Counted from the first letter of the stretch, positions 1 through 8,898 are shown. The stretch: 64,000 bases of DNA from Flavobacterium noncentrifugens (GCF_900100375.1 NZ_FNEZ01000003.1:406183-470182); one strand, 5' to 3'. A program made the numbers and translations. Notes: generated by a model from the sequence alone, not told the origin.

Positions 1-12
1 AAACCGAAAAGT

Positions 13-20
13 TATATTTG
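13..20 (+). promoter_or_regulatory. purB promoter -7 box
   Basis: TATATTTG matches the flavobacterial -7 consensus TAnnTTTG and lies 25 bp before the purB start codon. The -33 region falls outside the window. Confidence 0.6.
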
Positions 21-45
21 CGCTTATCGCATAAACACACAACAA

Positions 46-1392
46 ATGCACCAATTAACTGAACTCAATGCGGTTTCTCCAATCGATGGCAGATACCGCA
101 GCAAGACCATTTCCCTTTCCAAATATTTTTCTGAAGAAGCGCTGATCAAATACCGCGTGCTGGTTGAAATTGAATATTTCATCGCACTTTGCGAAACGCC
201 ATTGCCGCAACTTACAAATATCGATCACAAGCTTTTTGAAAGTTTGCGCGACATTTACAGGAATTTTTCTGCTGAAGACGCGCAAGCGATCAAAGACATC
301 GAAAAAACGACCAATCACGATGTAAAAGCGGTCGAATATTTTATCAAAACTGCTTTTGATAATTTGGAATTGGCCGAATATAAAGAGTTTATCCATTTTG
401 GACTGACATCGCAGGACATTAACAATACTGCAATTCCGCTGTCGACTAAAGAAGCATTTCAAGAAGTTTATTTAAAATTGCTGATCGAACTCGTTGCCAA
501 ATTAAAAGATTTAAGCATTGAATGGAAGGACATTCCGATGCTCGCACGCACACACGGACAACCAGCTTCTCCTACCCGACTCGGCAAAGAAGTCGGTGTT
601 TTTGTAGAGCGTTTAGAAGAACAGATGCGACTGCTTTTCAACATTCCGTTTGCCGCGAAATTCGGTGGGGCAACCGGGAATTACAATGCACATCATGTCG
701 CTTATCCGCAAATTGACTGGCGTAAATTTGGAAATAATTTTGTAGAAGGAAATCTTGGTTTGCATCATTCTTTTCCGACCACACAAATTGAACATTACGA
801 TCATTTTGCCGCTTTTTTCGACGCTTTGAAACGAATCAACACAATTGTAATCGATTTGGACAGGGACATTTGGACGTATGTTTCTATGGAATATTTCAAA
901 CAGAAAATCAAAGCTGGGGAAATCGGATCTTCTGCGATGCCGCATAAAGTGAACCCGATCGATTTTGAAAATTCGGAAGGAAATCTCGGAATTGCGAATG
1001 CGGTTTTCGAACATTTATCAGCCAAATTGCCGTTGTCGAGATTGCAGCGCGATTTGACTGATAGCACGGTTCTAAGGAATATCGGCGTACCAATCGGACA
1101 TACCCTGATCGGATTTGAAGCAACATTGAAAGGCTTGAATAAATTGCTTTTAAACGCTGACAAATTTGCTGAAGACCTCGAAAAAAACTGGGCGGTTGTT
1201 GCCGAAGCGATCCAAACGATTTTGCGACGTGAAGCCTATCCAAATCCGTATGAAGCGCTCAAAGGCTTGACAAGAACCAATACAACTATTGATAAAAATG
1301 CCATCCACAACTTCATCCACACATTAGAAGTTTCCGACGAAATTAAAGCAGAACTGCTTCGAATTACACCTGCAAATTATCTGGGAATCTAA
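46..1392 (+). CDS. purB: adenylosuccinate lyase
   Basis: Cytosolic enzyme of purine synthesis. It removes fumarate from SAICAR and from adenylosuccinate (to AMP). At 448 residues it has the length of the E. coli-type PurB (456). The fumarase/aspartase superfamily signature SSAMPHKVNP is at residues 295-304. The other active-site regions are also visible: TSQDIN at 121-126 and ARTHGQ at 167-172, which carries a catalytic histidine (His170). The ATG follows a TAnnTTTG promoter box by 25 bp, which supports this start. A strong terminator follows, so it is probably transcribed alone. Nothing looks degraded. Confidence 0.97.
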   Translation: MHQLTELNAVSPIDGRYRSKTISLSKYFSEEALIKYRVLVEIEYFIALCETPLPQLTNIDHKLFESLRDIYRNFSAEDAQAIKDIEKTTNHDVKAVEYFIKTAFDNLELAEYKEFIHFGLTSQDINNTAIPLSTKEAFQEVYLKLLIELVAKLKDLSIEWKDIPMLARTHGQPASPTRLGKEVGVFVERLEEQMRLLFNIPFAAKFGGATGNYNAHHVAYPQIDWRKFGNNFVEGNLGLHHSFPTTQIEHYDHFAAFFDALKRINTIVIDLDRDIWTYVSMEYFKQKIKAGEIGSSAMPHKVNPIDFENSEGNLGIANAVFEHLSAKLPLSRLQRDLTDSTVLRNIGVPIGHTLIGFEATLKGLNKLLLNADKFAEDLEKNWAVVAEAIQTILRREAYPNPYEALKGLTRTNTTIDKNAIHNFIHTLEVSDEIKAELLRITPANYLGI

Positions 1393-1416
1393 AAAATTCT
1401 ATTTCAATAAATGACA

Positions 1417-1447
1417 AAAGGCCGCCAAATTGAGCGGTCTTTTTTTA
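1417..1447 (+). terminator. Rho-independent terminator after purB
   Basis: A 7-bp stem (AGGCCGC at 1419-1425 with GCGGTCT at 1434-1440, one G-U pair) is followed by seven T residues. Confidence 0.85.
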
Positions 1448-1551
1448 TCTGAAAACATTAAAAAAATGTAAAAACTTGTCGCTCCATTTTTAAAAACCGA
1501 CTTTTTTGAATATCTTACAACAATACACAAAATTCAGAAAAATAAAAGCCT

Positions 1552-3798
1552 ATGCTCGCCGAAACCGTTACTGCAACCGCCGAAACCGCCACACATTTGT
1601 ATCCGCTGATCAGCGATCTGGGTTTGATCCTGATGACTGCGGCTGTCGCTGTACTGATCTTTAAAAAAATCAAGCAGCCGTTGGTTTTGGGTTATCTTAT
1701 TGCAGGTTTTTTGGCGGGAAACCATTTCGATTTTTTTCCTTCGGTAACAGATATTAAAAGCGTGGAAGTCTGGGCAGAGATTGGCGTGATCTTTTTACTG
1801 TTCAGCCTCGGCCTCGAATTCAGTTTTAAAAAGCTTGTAAAAGTCGGTGGAACGGCTTCAATAACAGCAGTCACTCAGATTGTCGCAATGCTTTTCATTG
1901 GCTATACCGTCGGTCATTTGATGGGCTGGAAACAAATGGATTGCATTTTCCTTGGCGTTATTTTATCAATTTCTTCCACTACGATCATTCTGAAAACATT
2001 TGATGAACTCGGTGTCAAGGCTCAGAAATTTGCCGGAAACGTCATTGGTTCGCTTATCGTTCAGGATATCGTTGCGATTTTAATGATGGTTTTGCTTTCA
2101 ACAATTGCCGTGAGTTCGCAATTTTCTGGAAGTGAACTTATAAAATCCGTTTTAAAACTGGTATTTTTCCTTACGATTTGGTTTGTCGGCGGAATTTTCT
2201 TCATTCCGACATTACTCAAAAGAGCTAAGAGCTTACTGACCGATGAAATGCTGTTGATCGTTTCGATCGCGCTGTGTCTGATGATGGTGATTTTAGCCGC
2301 AAATGTTGGTTTTTCACCTGCTCTTGGCGCATTCATCATGGGTTCTATCATCGCTGAAACCACCCAGGCCGAACATATCGAGCATTTGGTAAAACCTGTA
2401 AAAGACTTATTCGGTGCCGTGTTTTTTGTATCGGTCGGCATGCTGATTAATCCGGGAACGCTGGCGCAATACTATATTCCGGTTATTATTTTGACCGTAG
2501 TCGTGATCTTTGGGCAATCGGTCAGTTCGATGATCGGAGCCTTGCTTTCGGGCCAACCGCTGAAACAATCGGTGCAAACGGGAATGAGCCTGTCGCAGAT
2601 TGGGGAATTTTCGTTTATCATCGCGACTTTGGGAATGACGCTCGACGTTACCAGCAGTTTTTTATATCCGATTGTCGTGGCCGTTTCGGCCGTTACCACA
2701 TTCACCACACCATTTATGGTAAAATTATCGATTCCGGTTTCTGAATTTTTATCAAAGAAATTACCGCGAAAATGGGTCAAAAGAATCGAGCGTTACAGTG
2801 CCAATGCCCAGGCGATCAAATCGGTCAGTACCTGGCAGATCGTGCTTCGCGCTTATTTGCTGCAGATCATAATTCATTCTATTATCATTGTTGCTGTCAC
2901 GTTCCTTTCTGCAAAATTTCTGTTGCCGTTGGTTGAAGGTTCTAAATTCGGAAATGCGATTGCAGCATTGGTTACCTTAATCCTGCTTTCACCGTTTTTA
3001 TGGGCATTGGCTTTACGCCGGGTTGCTGTAAAAGAAGTACTGATTTTAATGGCGGAACGAAAATACCGCGGTCCGATCATTATGATGATTTTGTTCCGGT
3101 TTATACTAACTTTAGTCTTCATCGGATTTTTGCTTGACAACTTTTTCTCGCGTGAAGTCGCATTTATCGCATTTGCTGTCGCACTCATTTTGTACATTAT
3201 TTTTCCGAAAAAACTCAATGCCCAATACCATCGGATCGAAACGCATTTCATGAAAAACCTGAATGCACGCGAGATCATCAACAACAAAAGAAGACGCAGC
3301 GACCTGACGCCTTGGGAAGGCCATTTGAGTACGTTTGACATTGCAAAAGAATCAAACATTGCGGGTAAAACGCTACAGGAATTGCAGTTGCGTGAAGAAA
3401 TTGGCGTCAATATCGCCTTTATCAAACGGGGCGACATTACGATTAAAATCCCCAGCCGCAATGAGCGTTTGTTTCCAGGCGATGAAGTGTGTGTCATCGG
3501 AACCGATAAACAGGTTGATGAATTTAAAGATTATCTGAACAAGCATGAAATCGATGTTTCGCCAAATGTAAAAGAGAACGAAATCGTGTTGCAGCAGCTC
3601 GAATTGAAGAATGAGGATTTTATTGGAAAAAGCATCCGACAATCGCAATTGCGCGAAAAAACCAACGGGCTTGTTGTTGGGATTGAGCGAAAAGGCGACC
3701 GCATCCTGAATCCCGATTCTCAAATGATACTTGAAAAAGACGATATTCTTTGGATCGTTGGAGATAAAAAACTGCTTACAAAACTTGTGCAACCCTGA
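1552..3798 (+). CDS. CPA2-family cation/proton antiporter with two TrkA-C domains
   Basis: Inner-membrane monovalent cation:proton antiporter of the KefB/CPA2 type, expected to exchange Na+ or K+ for H+. The first ~400 residues are the Na+/H+ exchanger domain, with multiple hydrophobic segments and the conserved Gln171-Asp172 pair in the transport core. A further hydrophobic block at about 425-560 follows. Two RCK_C/TrkA_C ligand-binding domains end the protein (about 590-660 and 676-748). The usual Rossmann RCK_N/TrkA_N domain between membrane and RCK_C is not visible, so regulation by NAD(H) as in KefC is unlikely from sequence. It is monocistronic, with a gap and separate promoter before the next gene. 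Ion specificity cannot be read from the sequence. Confidence 0.88.
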   Translation: MLAETVTATAETATHLYPLISDLGLILMTAAVAVLIFKKIKQPLVLGYLIAGFLAGNHFDFFPSVTDIKSVEVWAEIGVIFLLFSLGLEFSFKKLVKVGGTASITAVTQIVAMLFIGYTVGHLMGWKQMDCIFLGVILSISSTTIILKTFDELGVKAQKFAGNVIGSLIVQDIVAILMMVLLSTIAVSSQFSGSELIKSVLKLVFFLTIWFVGGIFFIPTLLKRAKSLLTDEMLLIVSIALCLMMVILAANVGFSPALGAFIMGSIIAETTQAEHIEHLVKPVKDLFGAVFFVSVGMLINPGTLAQYYIPVIILTVVVIFGQSVSSMIGALLSGQPLKQSVQTGMSLSQIGEFSFIIATLGMTLDVTSSFLYPIVVAVSAVTTFTTPFMVKLSIPVSEFLSKKLPRKWVKRIERYSANAQAIKSVSTWQIVLRAYLLQIIIHSIIIVAVTFLSAKFLLPLVEGSKFGNAIAALVTLILLSPFLWALALRRVAVKEVLILMAERKYRGPIIMMILFRFILTLVFIGFLLDNFFSREVAFIAFAVALILYIIFPKKLNAQYHRIETHFMKNLNAREIINNKRRRSDLTPWEGHLSTFDIAKESNIAGKTLQELQLREEIGVNIAFIKRGDITIKIPSRNERLFPGDEVCVIGTDKQVDEFKDYLNKHEIDVSPNVKENEIVLQQLELKNEDFIGKSIRQSQLREKTNGLVVGIERKGDRILNPDSQMILEKDDILWIVGDKKLLTKLVQP

Positions 3799-3831
3799 TT
3801 TTACTCAATTTATATCAGAAAAAACTTAACA

Positions 3832-3860
3832 TTGGCGGATTGTTTTAAGACTTACCTTTG
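3832..3860 (+). promoter_or_regulatory. promoter of the lysine-rich protein gene
   Basis: TTG (3832-3834), an 18-bp spacer and TACCTTTG (3853-3860) match both elements of the flavobacterial promoter. The start codon at 3922 is 61 bp downstream. Confidence 0.7.
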
Positions 3861-3874
3861 TTAACGTTAAGTTT

Positions 3875-3886
3875 ACAATGCATTGT
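3875..3886. promoter_or_regulatory. palindrome in the 5' leader
   Basis: ACAATGCATTGT is a perfect 12-bp palindrome. It is flanked by GTTT upstream and AAAC a few bases downstream and lies about 15 bp past the promoter box. It could be an operator or a hairpin in the untranslated leader. Confidence 0.45.
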
Positions 3887-3921
3887 TGTTAAACTTACAT
3901 TTCACTTTACTTAAAAAATTT

Positions 3922-4383
3922 ATGAGAAGAACAACTGTAAGAAATCAGGAAAACACTGCCGAAAACCTGGAGCAAAATACTCCAGAAATTGTTGAACAAA
4001 CACCAACTGAACCTACTGAAACACCAAATTCAGATGCCGAAGAAACATCTGAGACATCAGAAAATACATCCGAAGCGGAAACAACGGAAACCGAAAATGT
4101 AGAAGAAAACAACGAATCTGTAATGGAAATTCCTGTTGGAAAATCCCAATCGGATAAAACTAAAAAGAAAATGAAAAAAGACGATAAAGCAGCCCAGAAA
4201 GCCAAAGATAAGGCGAAAAAAGAAAAAGCAAAAAAGCAAAAAGCAAAAGAAAAAGCTAAGGAAAAAGCAAAAAAAACCAAAGCTAAAGAAAAAGCCAAGT
4301 CCAAAGCAAAGAAGGAAAAGGCCAAAGAAAAAGCTAAAAAAGCAAATGCTAAAAAGAAAACAGCTTCTAAGAAGAAAAAGTAG
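3922..4383 (+). CDS. bipolar acidic / lysine-alanine-rich protein, histone H1-like tail
   Basis: A 153-residue low-complexity protein with two opposite halves. Residues 10-70 are rich in Glu, Thr and Ser and strongly acidic. Residues 73-153 consist of imperfect KAKEKAK-type repeats with almost no other residues and end in poly-Lys. The basic half resembles bacterial histone H1-like proteins, so binding to DNA or another polyanion is a reasonable guess. No enzyme motif, signal peptide or membrane segment is present. The start was placed at ATG 3922, because an in-frame TTG at 3883 lies inside the palindromic leader. It has its own promoter and a strong terminator. The function is unknown. Confidence 0.75.
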   Translation: MRRTTVRNQENTAENLEQNTPEIVEQTPTEPTETPNSDAEETSETSENTSEAETTETENVEENNESVMEIPVGKSQSDKTKKKMKKDDKAAQKAKDKAKKEKAKKQKAKEKAKEKAKKTKAKEKAKSKAKKEKAKEKAKKANAKKKTASKKKK

Positions 4384-4403
4384 TTTTAGTAAAAAAGCAT
4401 AAG

Positions 4404-4456
4404 GCAAAAGGCATAAGTTTAAAACCATCGCGGTAAAACTTATGCCTTTTTGTTTT
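4404..4456. terminator. bidirectional terminator between the lysine-rich gene and guaB
   Basis: A perfect 15-bp stem (4406-4420 with 4436-4450) has A-runs on one side and T-runs on the other. It lies between two convergent genes and can serve both. Confidence 0.88.
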
Positions 4457-4500
4457 ACGCAGTCAGCGTCGTCCGACTTTCGTCATTAGACTTTTGACTA

Positions 4501-5973
4501 TTATCTTGAATAATTCGGTGCTTCTTTCGTAATCGTTACATTATGCGGATGGCTTTCGGTAATTCCGCTTGATGTAATCCTGACAAACCTTCCGGTTTCC
4601 TGAAGCGTCGGAATGTCTTTCGCACCGCAATAACCCATTCCGGCACGCAATCCGCCAACAAACTGCTGCATGCTTTCGTTGAGTTCCCCTTTATAAGGAA
4701 CGCGGCCTACAATTCCTTCGGGAACAAGTTTTTTAATATCGTCTTCAACATCCTGGAAATAACGGTCTTTCGAACCTTCTTTCATGGCTTCGACAGAACC
4801 CATTCCGCGATAAGATTTGAATTTTCTGCCTTCGAAAATAATGGTTTCTCCTGGCGATTCTTTGGTTCCAGCCAATAAGGATCCGAGCATCACACAATCG
4901 GCTCCAGCTGCTAAAGCTTTCGGAATGTCGCCCGTATATCGGATTCCACCATCGGCAATTACCGGAATTCCAGTGCCTTTTAAAGCCGCGGCGACTTCAA
5001 GAACCGCTGAAAATTGCGGGAAACCAACACCGGCAACGACTCTTGTCGTACAAATAGAACCTGGGCCAATGCCGACTTTTACGCCGTCGGCGCCATTTTC
5101 AACCAAATATAATGCAGCTTCTGGAGTAGCAATATTTCCAACAATGATGTCAACTCCGGGGAATTTATTCTTCACTTCTTTCAATACATCGACGACACCT
5201 TTCGTATGCCCGTGAGCAGTATCGATAATGATCGCGTCAACACCTGCATTGACTAGCGCTTCGGCTCTTTGCACGGCATCGCCGGTTACGCCGATCGCTG
5301 CTGCAACACGAAGTCTTCCATATGAATCCTTGTTAGCAATTGGTTTTTGAGTGAGTTTTGTAATGTCGCGGAACGTGATCAATCCAACGAGTTTATAATC
5401 GGCATTTACCACCGGAAGTTTTTCAATTTTATGGCCTTGTAAAATGACTTCAGCTTCTTCTAAAGACGTGCCTTCAGCAACTGTGACCAAATTTTCGCTG
5501 GTCATGATTTCGATAATCGGACGTTCATTATTTTTCTCGAAACGCAAATCCCGATTTGTAACTATTCCTTTTAATTTCTGATTTTCATCGACAATCGGAA
5601 TTCCGCCAATGCCAAATTCTTTCATCGCATTTTTCGCATCGGCAACCGTAGAAATCAGTGGCAACGTTACCGGATCGATGATCATTCCGGATTCTGCACG
5701 TTTCACTTTACGCACTTTTGCAGCCTGCTGCTCGATTGTCATGTTTTTATGCAGAACGCCGATTCCGCCTTCCTGAGCCATTGCAATGGCCATGGCACTT
5801 TCGGTTACGGTGTCCATTGCGGCAGAAACCACAGGAACATTGAGCGTAATATTTTTAGAGAATTTTGATTTGATACTGACTTCGCGCGGAAGCACATTGG
5901 AATAATTGGGAACCAAAAGGACGTCATCGTATGTTAGTCCTTCGCCGATAATCTTGGAGTTGTGTGCGATCAT
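4501..5973 (-). CDS. guaB: IMP dehydrogenase
   Basis: Cytosolic enzyme that oxidises IMP to XMP with NAD+, the committed step of GMP synthesis. At 490 residues it is full length. A TIM-barrel catalytic domain is interrupted by a CBS pair at about 95-205, which in this family binds ATP/GTP allosterically. The catalytic loop GIGPGSICTTR contains the nucleophile Cys308, and the mobile flap and K+-site regions follow. The ATG at 5971-5973 has a -7 box 30 bp upstream. The gene is convergent with the lysine-rich gene and shares its terminator. Confidence 0.97.
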   Translation of the reverse strand: MIAHNSKIIGEGLTYDDVLLVPNYSNVLPREVSIKSKFSKNITLNVPVVSAAMDTVTESAMAIAMAQEGGIGVLHKNMTIEQQAAKVRKVKRAESGMIIDPVTLPLISTVADAKNAMKEFGIGGIPIVDENQKLKGIVTNRDLRFEKNNERPIIEIMTSENLVTVAEGTSLEEAEVILQGHKIEKLPVVNADYKLVGLITFRDITKLTQKPIANKDSYGRLRVAAAIGVTGDAVQRAEALVNAGVDAIIIDTAHGHTKGVVDVLKEVKNKFPGVDIIVGNIATPEAALYLVENGADGVKVGIGPGSICTTRVVAGVGFPQFSAVLEVAAALKGTGIPVIADGGIRYTGDIPKALAAGADCVMLGSLLAGTKESPGETIIFEGRKFKSYRGMGSVEAMKEGSKDRYFQDVEDDIKKLVPEGIVGRVPYKGELNESMQQFVGGLRAGMGYCGAKDIPTLQETGRFVRITSSGITESHPHNVTITKEAPNYSR

Positions 5974-6003
5974 TGCAATTTGTAGTTGTAGTTAAATTGC
6001 GTG

Positions 6004-6011
6004 CAAATGTA
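6004..6011 (-). promoter_or_regulatory. guaB promoter -7 box
   Basis: TACATTTG on the minus strand, 30 bp before the guaB start. No clear TTG -33 element is seen at the expected distance. Confidence 0.55.
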
Positions 6012-6013
6012 AG

Positions 6014-6054
6014 CAATTGATAATGAATAATGGATAATTGATAATGAATAATTA
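6014..6054. repeat. AT-rich intergenic repeat of TAATGGATAATTGA type
   Basis: Overlapping copies of GATAATGAATAATGG/GATAATTGATAATG. The same words recur at 7894-7913, 14308-14331, 46931-47001 and 48290-48325, always between genes. Confidence 0.5.
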
Positions 6055-6149
6055 ACGTTTGATGTTTCGACTTGCCGATTGGCTGTTACTGGAAGTCAAA
6101 AATTTAAGTTAAATGTTTTCACCTCCAAGTGAAATTCAAAATTTAAAAT

Positions 6150-6171
6150 TACTTTTACCGACTGATTAGTC
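6150..6171 (+). promoter_or_regulatory. TetR gene promoter and probable operator
   Basis: TACTTTTA (6150-6157) is a one-mismatch -7 box. It is followed at once by GACTGATTAGTC (6160-6171), an inverted repeat with arms GACT/AGTC, 9 bp before the TetR start codon. This is the usual site for autorepression. Confidence 0.6.
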
Positions 6172-6180
6172 AATCTAAAC

Positions 6181-6741
6181 ATGGACAAACAAAAAGAAAT
6201 ATTGGCCGCTGCACTCAAATTATTTGTAGAATTTGGGTTTCATGGTACGCCAACAAGTAAAATCGCTAAAGAAGCAGGAGTTGCAAACGGAACTTTATTT
6301 CATTATTATCCAACAAAAGACGATTTGATCACATCCTTATATGTGTCGATTAAACTGGAAATGTCTGCTTTTGTCGAAACTCAATCGCCTAAAAATCATG
6401 ATTACAAAGCACAGTTCAAAAATCAATTTGTGAATGCTTTACATTGGGCAATGGCGCATCCAAACGAATTTCAATATGTGCAGCAATTTTACAATTCGCC
6501 TTATGCCGCGCTTTTGCAATCGGAAATTTTACAGGAACAAATGCAAAAAACCTGTGGAGAAATCCAGTTGGCGATCGATTCGGGTATTGTAAAACGGTTG
6601 CCCGTCGATTACATTTTTACATTACTCAGCAGCCATCTTTTTGGTTTGAACCAATACTTAAAAAATGCAAACTTGCCCGTATCAAAACAAAAAGTAGTAA
6701 TTACCGAAACATTCGAATTGCTCTGGGATATGCTGACTTAA
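6181..6741 (+). CDS. TetR/AcrR family transcriptional regulator
   Basis: A 186-residue DNA-binding repressor. The N-terminal TetR helix-turn-helix is at about residues 8-50, with the recognition region TSKIAKEAGVANGTLFHYY. The remainder is an all-helical ligand-binding domain with no recognisable ligand class. A short inverted repeat lies directly upstream, which fits autoregulation. The metallo-hydrolase gene starts 9 bp after the stop, so the two form an operon and the hydrolase is the likeliest target. The inducer is unknown. Confidence 0.88.
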   Translation: MDKQKEILAAALKLFVEFGFHGTPTSKIAKEAGVANGTLFHYYPTKDDLITSLYVSIKLEMSAFVETQSPKNHDYKAQFKNQFVNALHWAMAHPNEFQYVQQFYNSPYAALLQSEILQEQMQKTCGEIQLAIDSGIVKRLPVDYIFTLLSSHLFGLNQYLKNANLPVSKQKVVITETFELLWDMLT

Positions 6742-6750
6742 CCAATTACA

Positions 6751-7893
6751 ATGAAAAATCCATCAAAAAATAAATTCCTTTCCATTTTAAAAAAAATCTT
6801 TATGTTTTTAGCTGTCCTAATTTTATTACTTGCTGTTGCAACATATTATTTCATTAACCGTCCTGAATTTGGAAAAATGCCATCGGGTGAACGCCTCGAA
6901 AGAATTGAAAAATCACCGAATTACCGCGACGGAAAATTCCAGAATTTAAGTTTTACGCCAGATTTGGCAGAAGGTGAAACCTTGTTCAAAGTCCTCAAAA
7001 AATTCTTTTTTGAAAAAGACAAACGCAGCAAACCCGGAAGTCGGCTTCCTTCACAAAAAACAGATTTATTTGCGTTGAAACCCGAAGAAAACATCATGGT
7101 CTGGTTTGGACATTCCTCTTATTTCATGCAAATAGATGGCAAGAAATTCCTTGTAGATCCAGTGTTCAGCGGCGCGGCTTCACCGATTCCAGCAACGACA
7201 CGAAGTTTTCCGGGATCGGATGTTTACACTGCGGCAGATTTCCCGGAAATTGACTATTTGTTCATTTCACACGACCATTGGGATCATTTGGATTATCAAA
7301 CCGTCATGCAATTGAAACCAAAAATTAAAACAATAATCACCGGACTCGGAACAGGCGAGCATCTCGAATATTGGGGGTTTGATCCAAAAATCATCATCGA
7401 AAAAGACTGGAATGAAACCGTAGATTTAGGAAATGGATTTATAGTTCACACCACTCCGGGCAGGCATTTTTCCGGAAGAAGTTTTACCAGAAACAAAGCG
7501 TTGTGGATGTCATTCGTATTGCAAACGCCTTCGCGGAAAATATTCATAGGTGGCGACAGTGGTTACGATACACATTTTGCAAAAATCGGTGCTGATTTCG
7601 GGCCGTTTGACTTGGCGATCGTCGAATGTGGTCAATACAATAAAAGTTGGAGAAACATTCATTTGCTTCCTGAAGAAATGATGACAGTCGCAAAAGATCT
7701 CAAAACCAAAGTGCTGATGCCGGTGCATTGGGGAAAGTTTGCGTTGGCATTACATGCCTGGGACGAACCGGTTTCTTTGGTAACTGAAGCCGCAAAAAAA
7801 GAAGATTTTCCATTAATTACGCCAATGATCGGGGAAAAAGTAAATCTGGATGCGCCGAAAGTTTACGAAAGCTGGTGGAAAAACGTTGATTAA
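6751..7893 (+). CDS. membrane-anchored MBL-fold metallo-hydrolase (NAPE-PLD/UlaG-like)
   Basis: A 380-residue metallo-beta-lactamase-fold hydrolase. An uncleaved N-terminal hydrophobic segment (about 15-34) anchors it in the membrane. The metal-binding motif HDHWDH is at residues 174-179, with later ligands in PGRHFSG, GGDSGYD and MPVHWGK. The overall pattern, including a WFGHSS segment before the motif, resembles NAPE-hydrolysing phospholipase D-like proteins and UlaG-type hydrolases. The substrate could be a phospholipid or a lactone and is not decided by sequence. It is co-transcribed with the TetR gene upstream, which suggests inducible expression. Confidence 0.85.
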   Translation: MKNPSKNKFLSILKKIFMFLAVLILLLAVATYYFINRPEFGKMPSGERLERIEKSPNYRDGKFQNLSFTPDLAEGETLFKVLKKFFFEKDKRSKPGSRLPSQKTDLFALKPEENIMVWFGHSSYFMQIDGKKFLVDPVFSGAASPIPATTRSFPGSDVYTAADFPEIDYLFISHDHWDHLDYQTVMQLKPKIKTIITGLGTGEHLEYWGFDPKIIIEKDWNETVDLGNGFIVHTTPGRHFSGRSFTRNKALWMSFVLQTPSRKIFIGGDSGYDTHFAKIGADFGPFDLAIVECGQYNKSWRNIHLLPEEMMTVAKDLKTKVLMPVHWGKFALALHAWDEPVSLVTEAAKKEDFPLITPMIGEKVNLDAPKVYESWWKNVD

Positions 7894-7925
7894 TAAAATA
7901 ATGGATAATTAACTTGAAATTTCAA

Positions 7926-7986
7926 ACCATTAAGAGCATTAAGTCCATTAAGGATTAATCAGTTATGTCTTAATGATCTTGATGGT
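7926..7986. repeat. CATTAAG hairpin repeat, copy A
   Basis: The left arm begins ACCATTAAGAGCATTAAG and the right arm ends CTTAATGATCTTGATGGT. They pair over about 19 bp with a few mismatches. It lies between two convergent gene ends. Related copies are at 8997-9062 and 25544-25593. Confidence 0.7.
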
Positions 7987-8018
7987 AAATTCTTTAGCAA
8001 AAGATACTGGTTTACCCA

Positions 8019-8882
8019 TCAATGAAATTCCCCGAATAATTTCGTCGCTTCATTGTAAGAACTTTCAAAGCCCATCGGACTTGTGCCTGTGGGTTCTTTT
8101 TTTGTAGTGAAATAAGACAGCAATTTTTCGGTGGGCATGTTTCCGGTCAGGTCATCTTTTGCCATCGGGCAGCCGCCAAATCCTTGGATCGCACCATCAA
8201 ATCGGCGGCAGCCTGCGTTGTAAGCGGCGTCAATTTTCTCGAACCATTTTTCAGGAACGGTATGCAAATGTGCACCAAACTCGATTTTTGGATATTTCGG
8301 GATCAGGTTTGAAAATAAATACTCGATCACATCAGGCGTGGAACTTCCAACCGTATCGGAAAGCGACAAGATCTTCACGCCCATATTCGATAGTTTTTCG
8401 GTCCATTCGCCTACGATTTCCACATTCCACGGATCGCCATACGGATTTCCGAAACCCATCGATAAATACGCAACGACTTCTTTATTGCTTTGGTCGGCGA
8501 TGTTTAAAATCTCCTGCAAAGTCACCAAAGATTCAGCAATCGTTTTGTGCGTATTGCGCATCTGGAAATTTTCTGAAATCGAAAACGGATAGCCCAAATA
8601 TTTAATTTCAGGATGTTCAGAAGCGGAAACTGCGCCTTGCGTATTGGCAATAATCGCCAATAATTTGCTTTTGGTTTCCGACAAATCGAGCATCGACAAT
8701 ACTTCACGCGTATCGTGCATTTGAGGGATCGCTTTCGGGGAAACGAAACTTCCAAAATCGATCGTATCAAAACCCACGCGCAAAAGCGACTGGATATAAT
8801 AGGCTTTTTTCGCAGCAGGAATCAGGGTTTTGATGCCTTGCATGGCGTCGCGCGGACATTCGATAATTTTGATTGGCTCCAT
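8019..8882 (-). CDS. hydroxymethylglutaryl-CoA lyase
   Basis: Cleaves HMG-CoA to acetyl-CoA and acetoacetate, the last step of leucine degradation. The 287-residue TIM barrel of the DRE-TIM/HMGL-like family carries the expected residues: CPRD at 9-12 (catalytic Arg11 and metal ligand Asp12), the metal pair His205/His207 in AHLHT, and the catalytic Cys238 in GFGGCPMA. It stands alone, without other leucine-catabolic genes nearby, although a leucine dehydrogenase is about 8 kb away. The ATG is preceded by a TATATTTG box. It ends in a repeat hairpin instead of a classical terminator. Confidence 0.93.
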   Translation of the reverse strand: MEPIKIIECPRDAMQGIKTLIPAAKKAYYIQSLLRVGFDTIDFGSFVSPKAIPQMHDTREVLSMLDLSETKSKLLAIIANTQGAVSASEHPEIKYLGYPFSISENFQMRNTHKTIAESLVTLQEILNIADQSNKEVVAYLSMGFGNPYGDPWNVEIVGEWTEKLSNMGVKILSLSDTVGSSTPDVIEYLFSNLIPKYPKIEFGAHLHTVPEKWFEKIDAAYNAGCRRFDGAIQGFGGCPMAKDDLTGNMPTEKLLSYFTTKKEPTGTSPMGFESSYNEATKLFGEFH

Positions 8883-8890
8883 AGAAGTGT

Positions 8891-8898
8891 CAAATATA
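8891..8898 (-). promoter_or_regulatory. HMG-CoA lyase promoter -7 box
   Basis: TATATTTG on the minus strand, 8 bp before the start codon, so the leader would be very short. Confidence 0.5.

Noticed and set aside
3945..4325. Antisense frame rich in Phe/Leu/Ser that looks like a membrane protein
   Set aside because: It is the complement of the lysine/alanine repeats; codon reversal of AAA/GCN produces Phe/Ser artificially.
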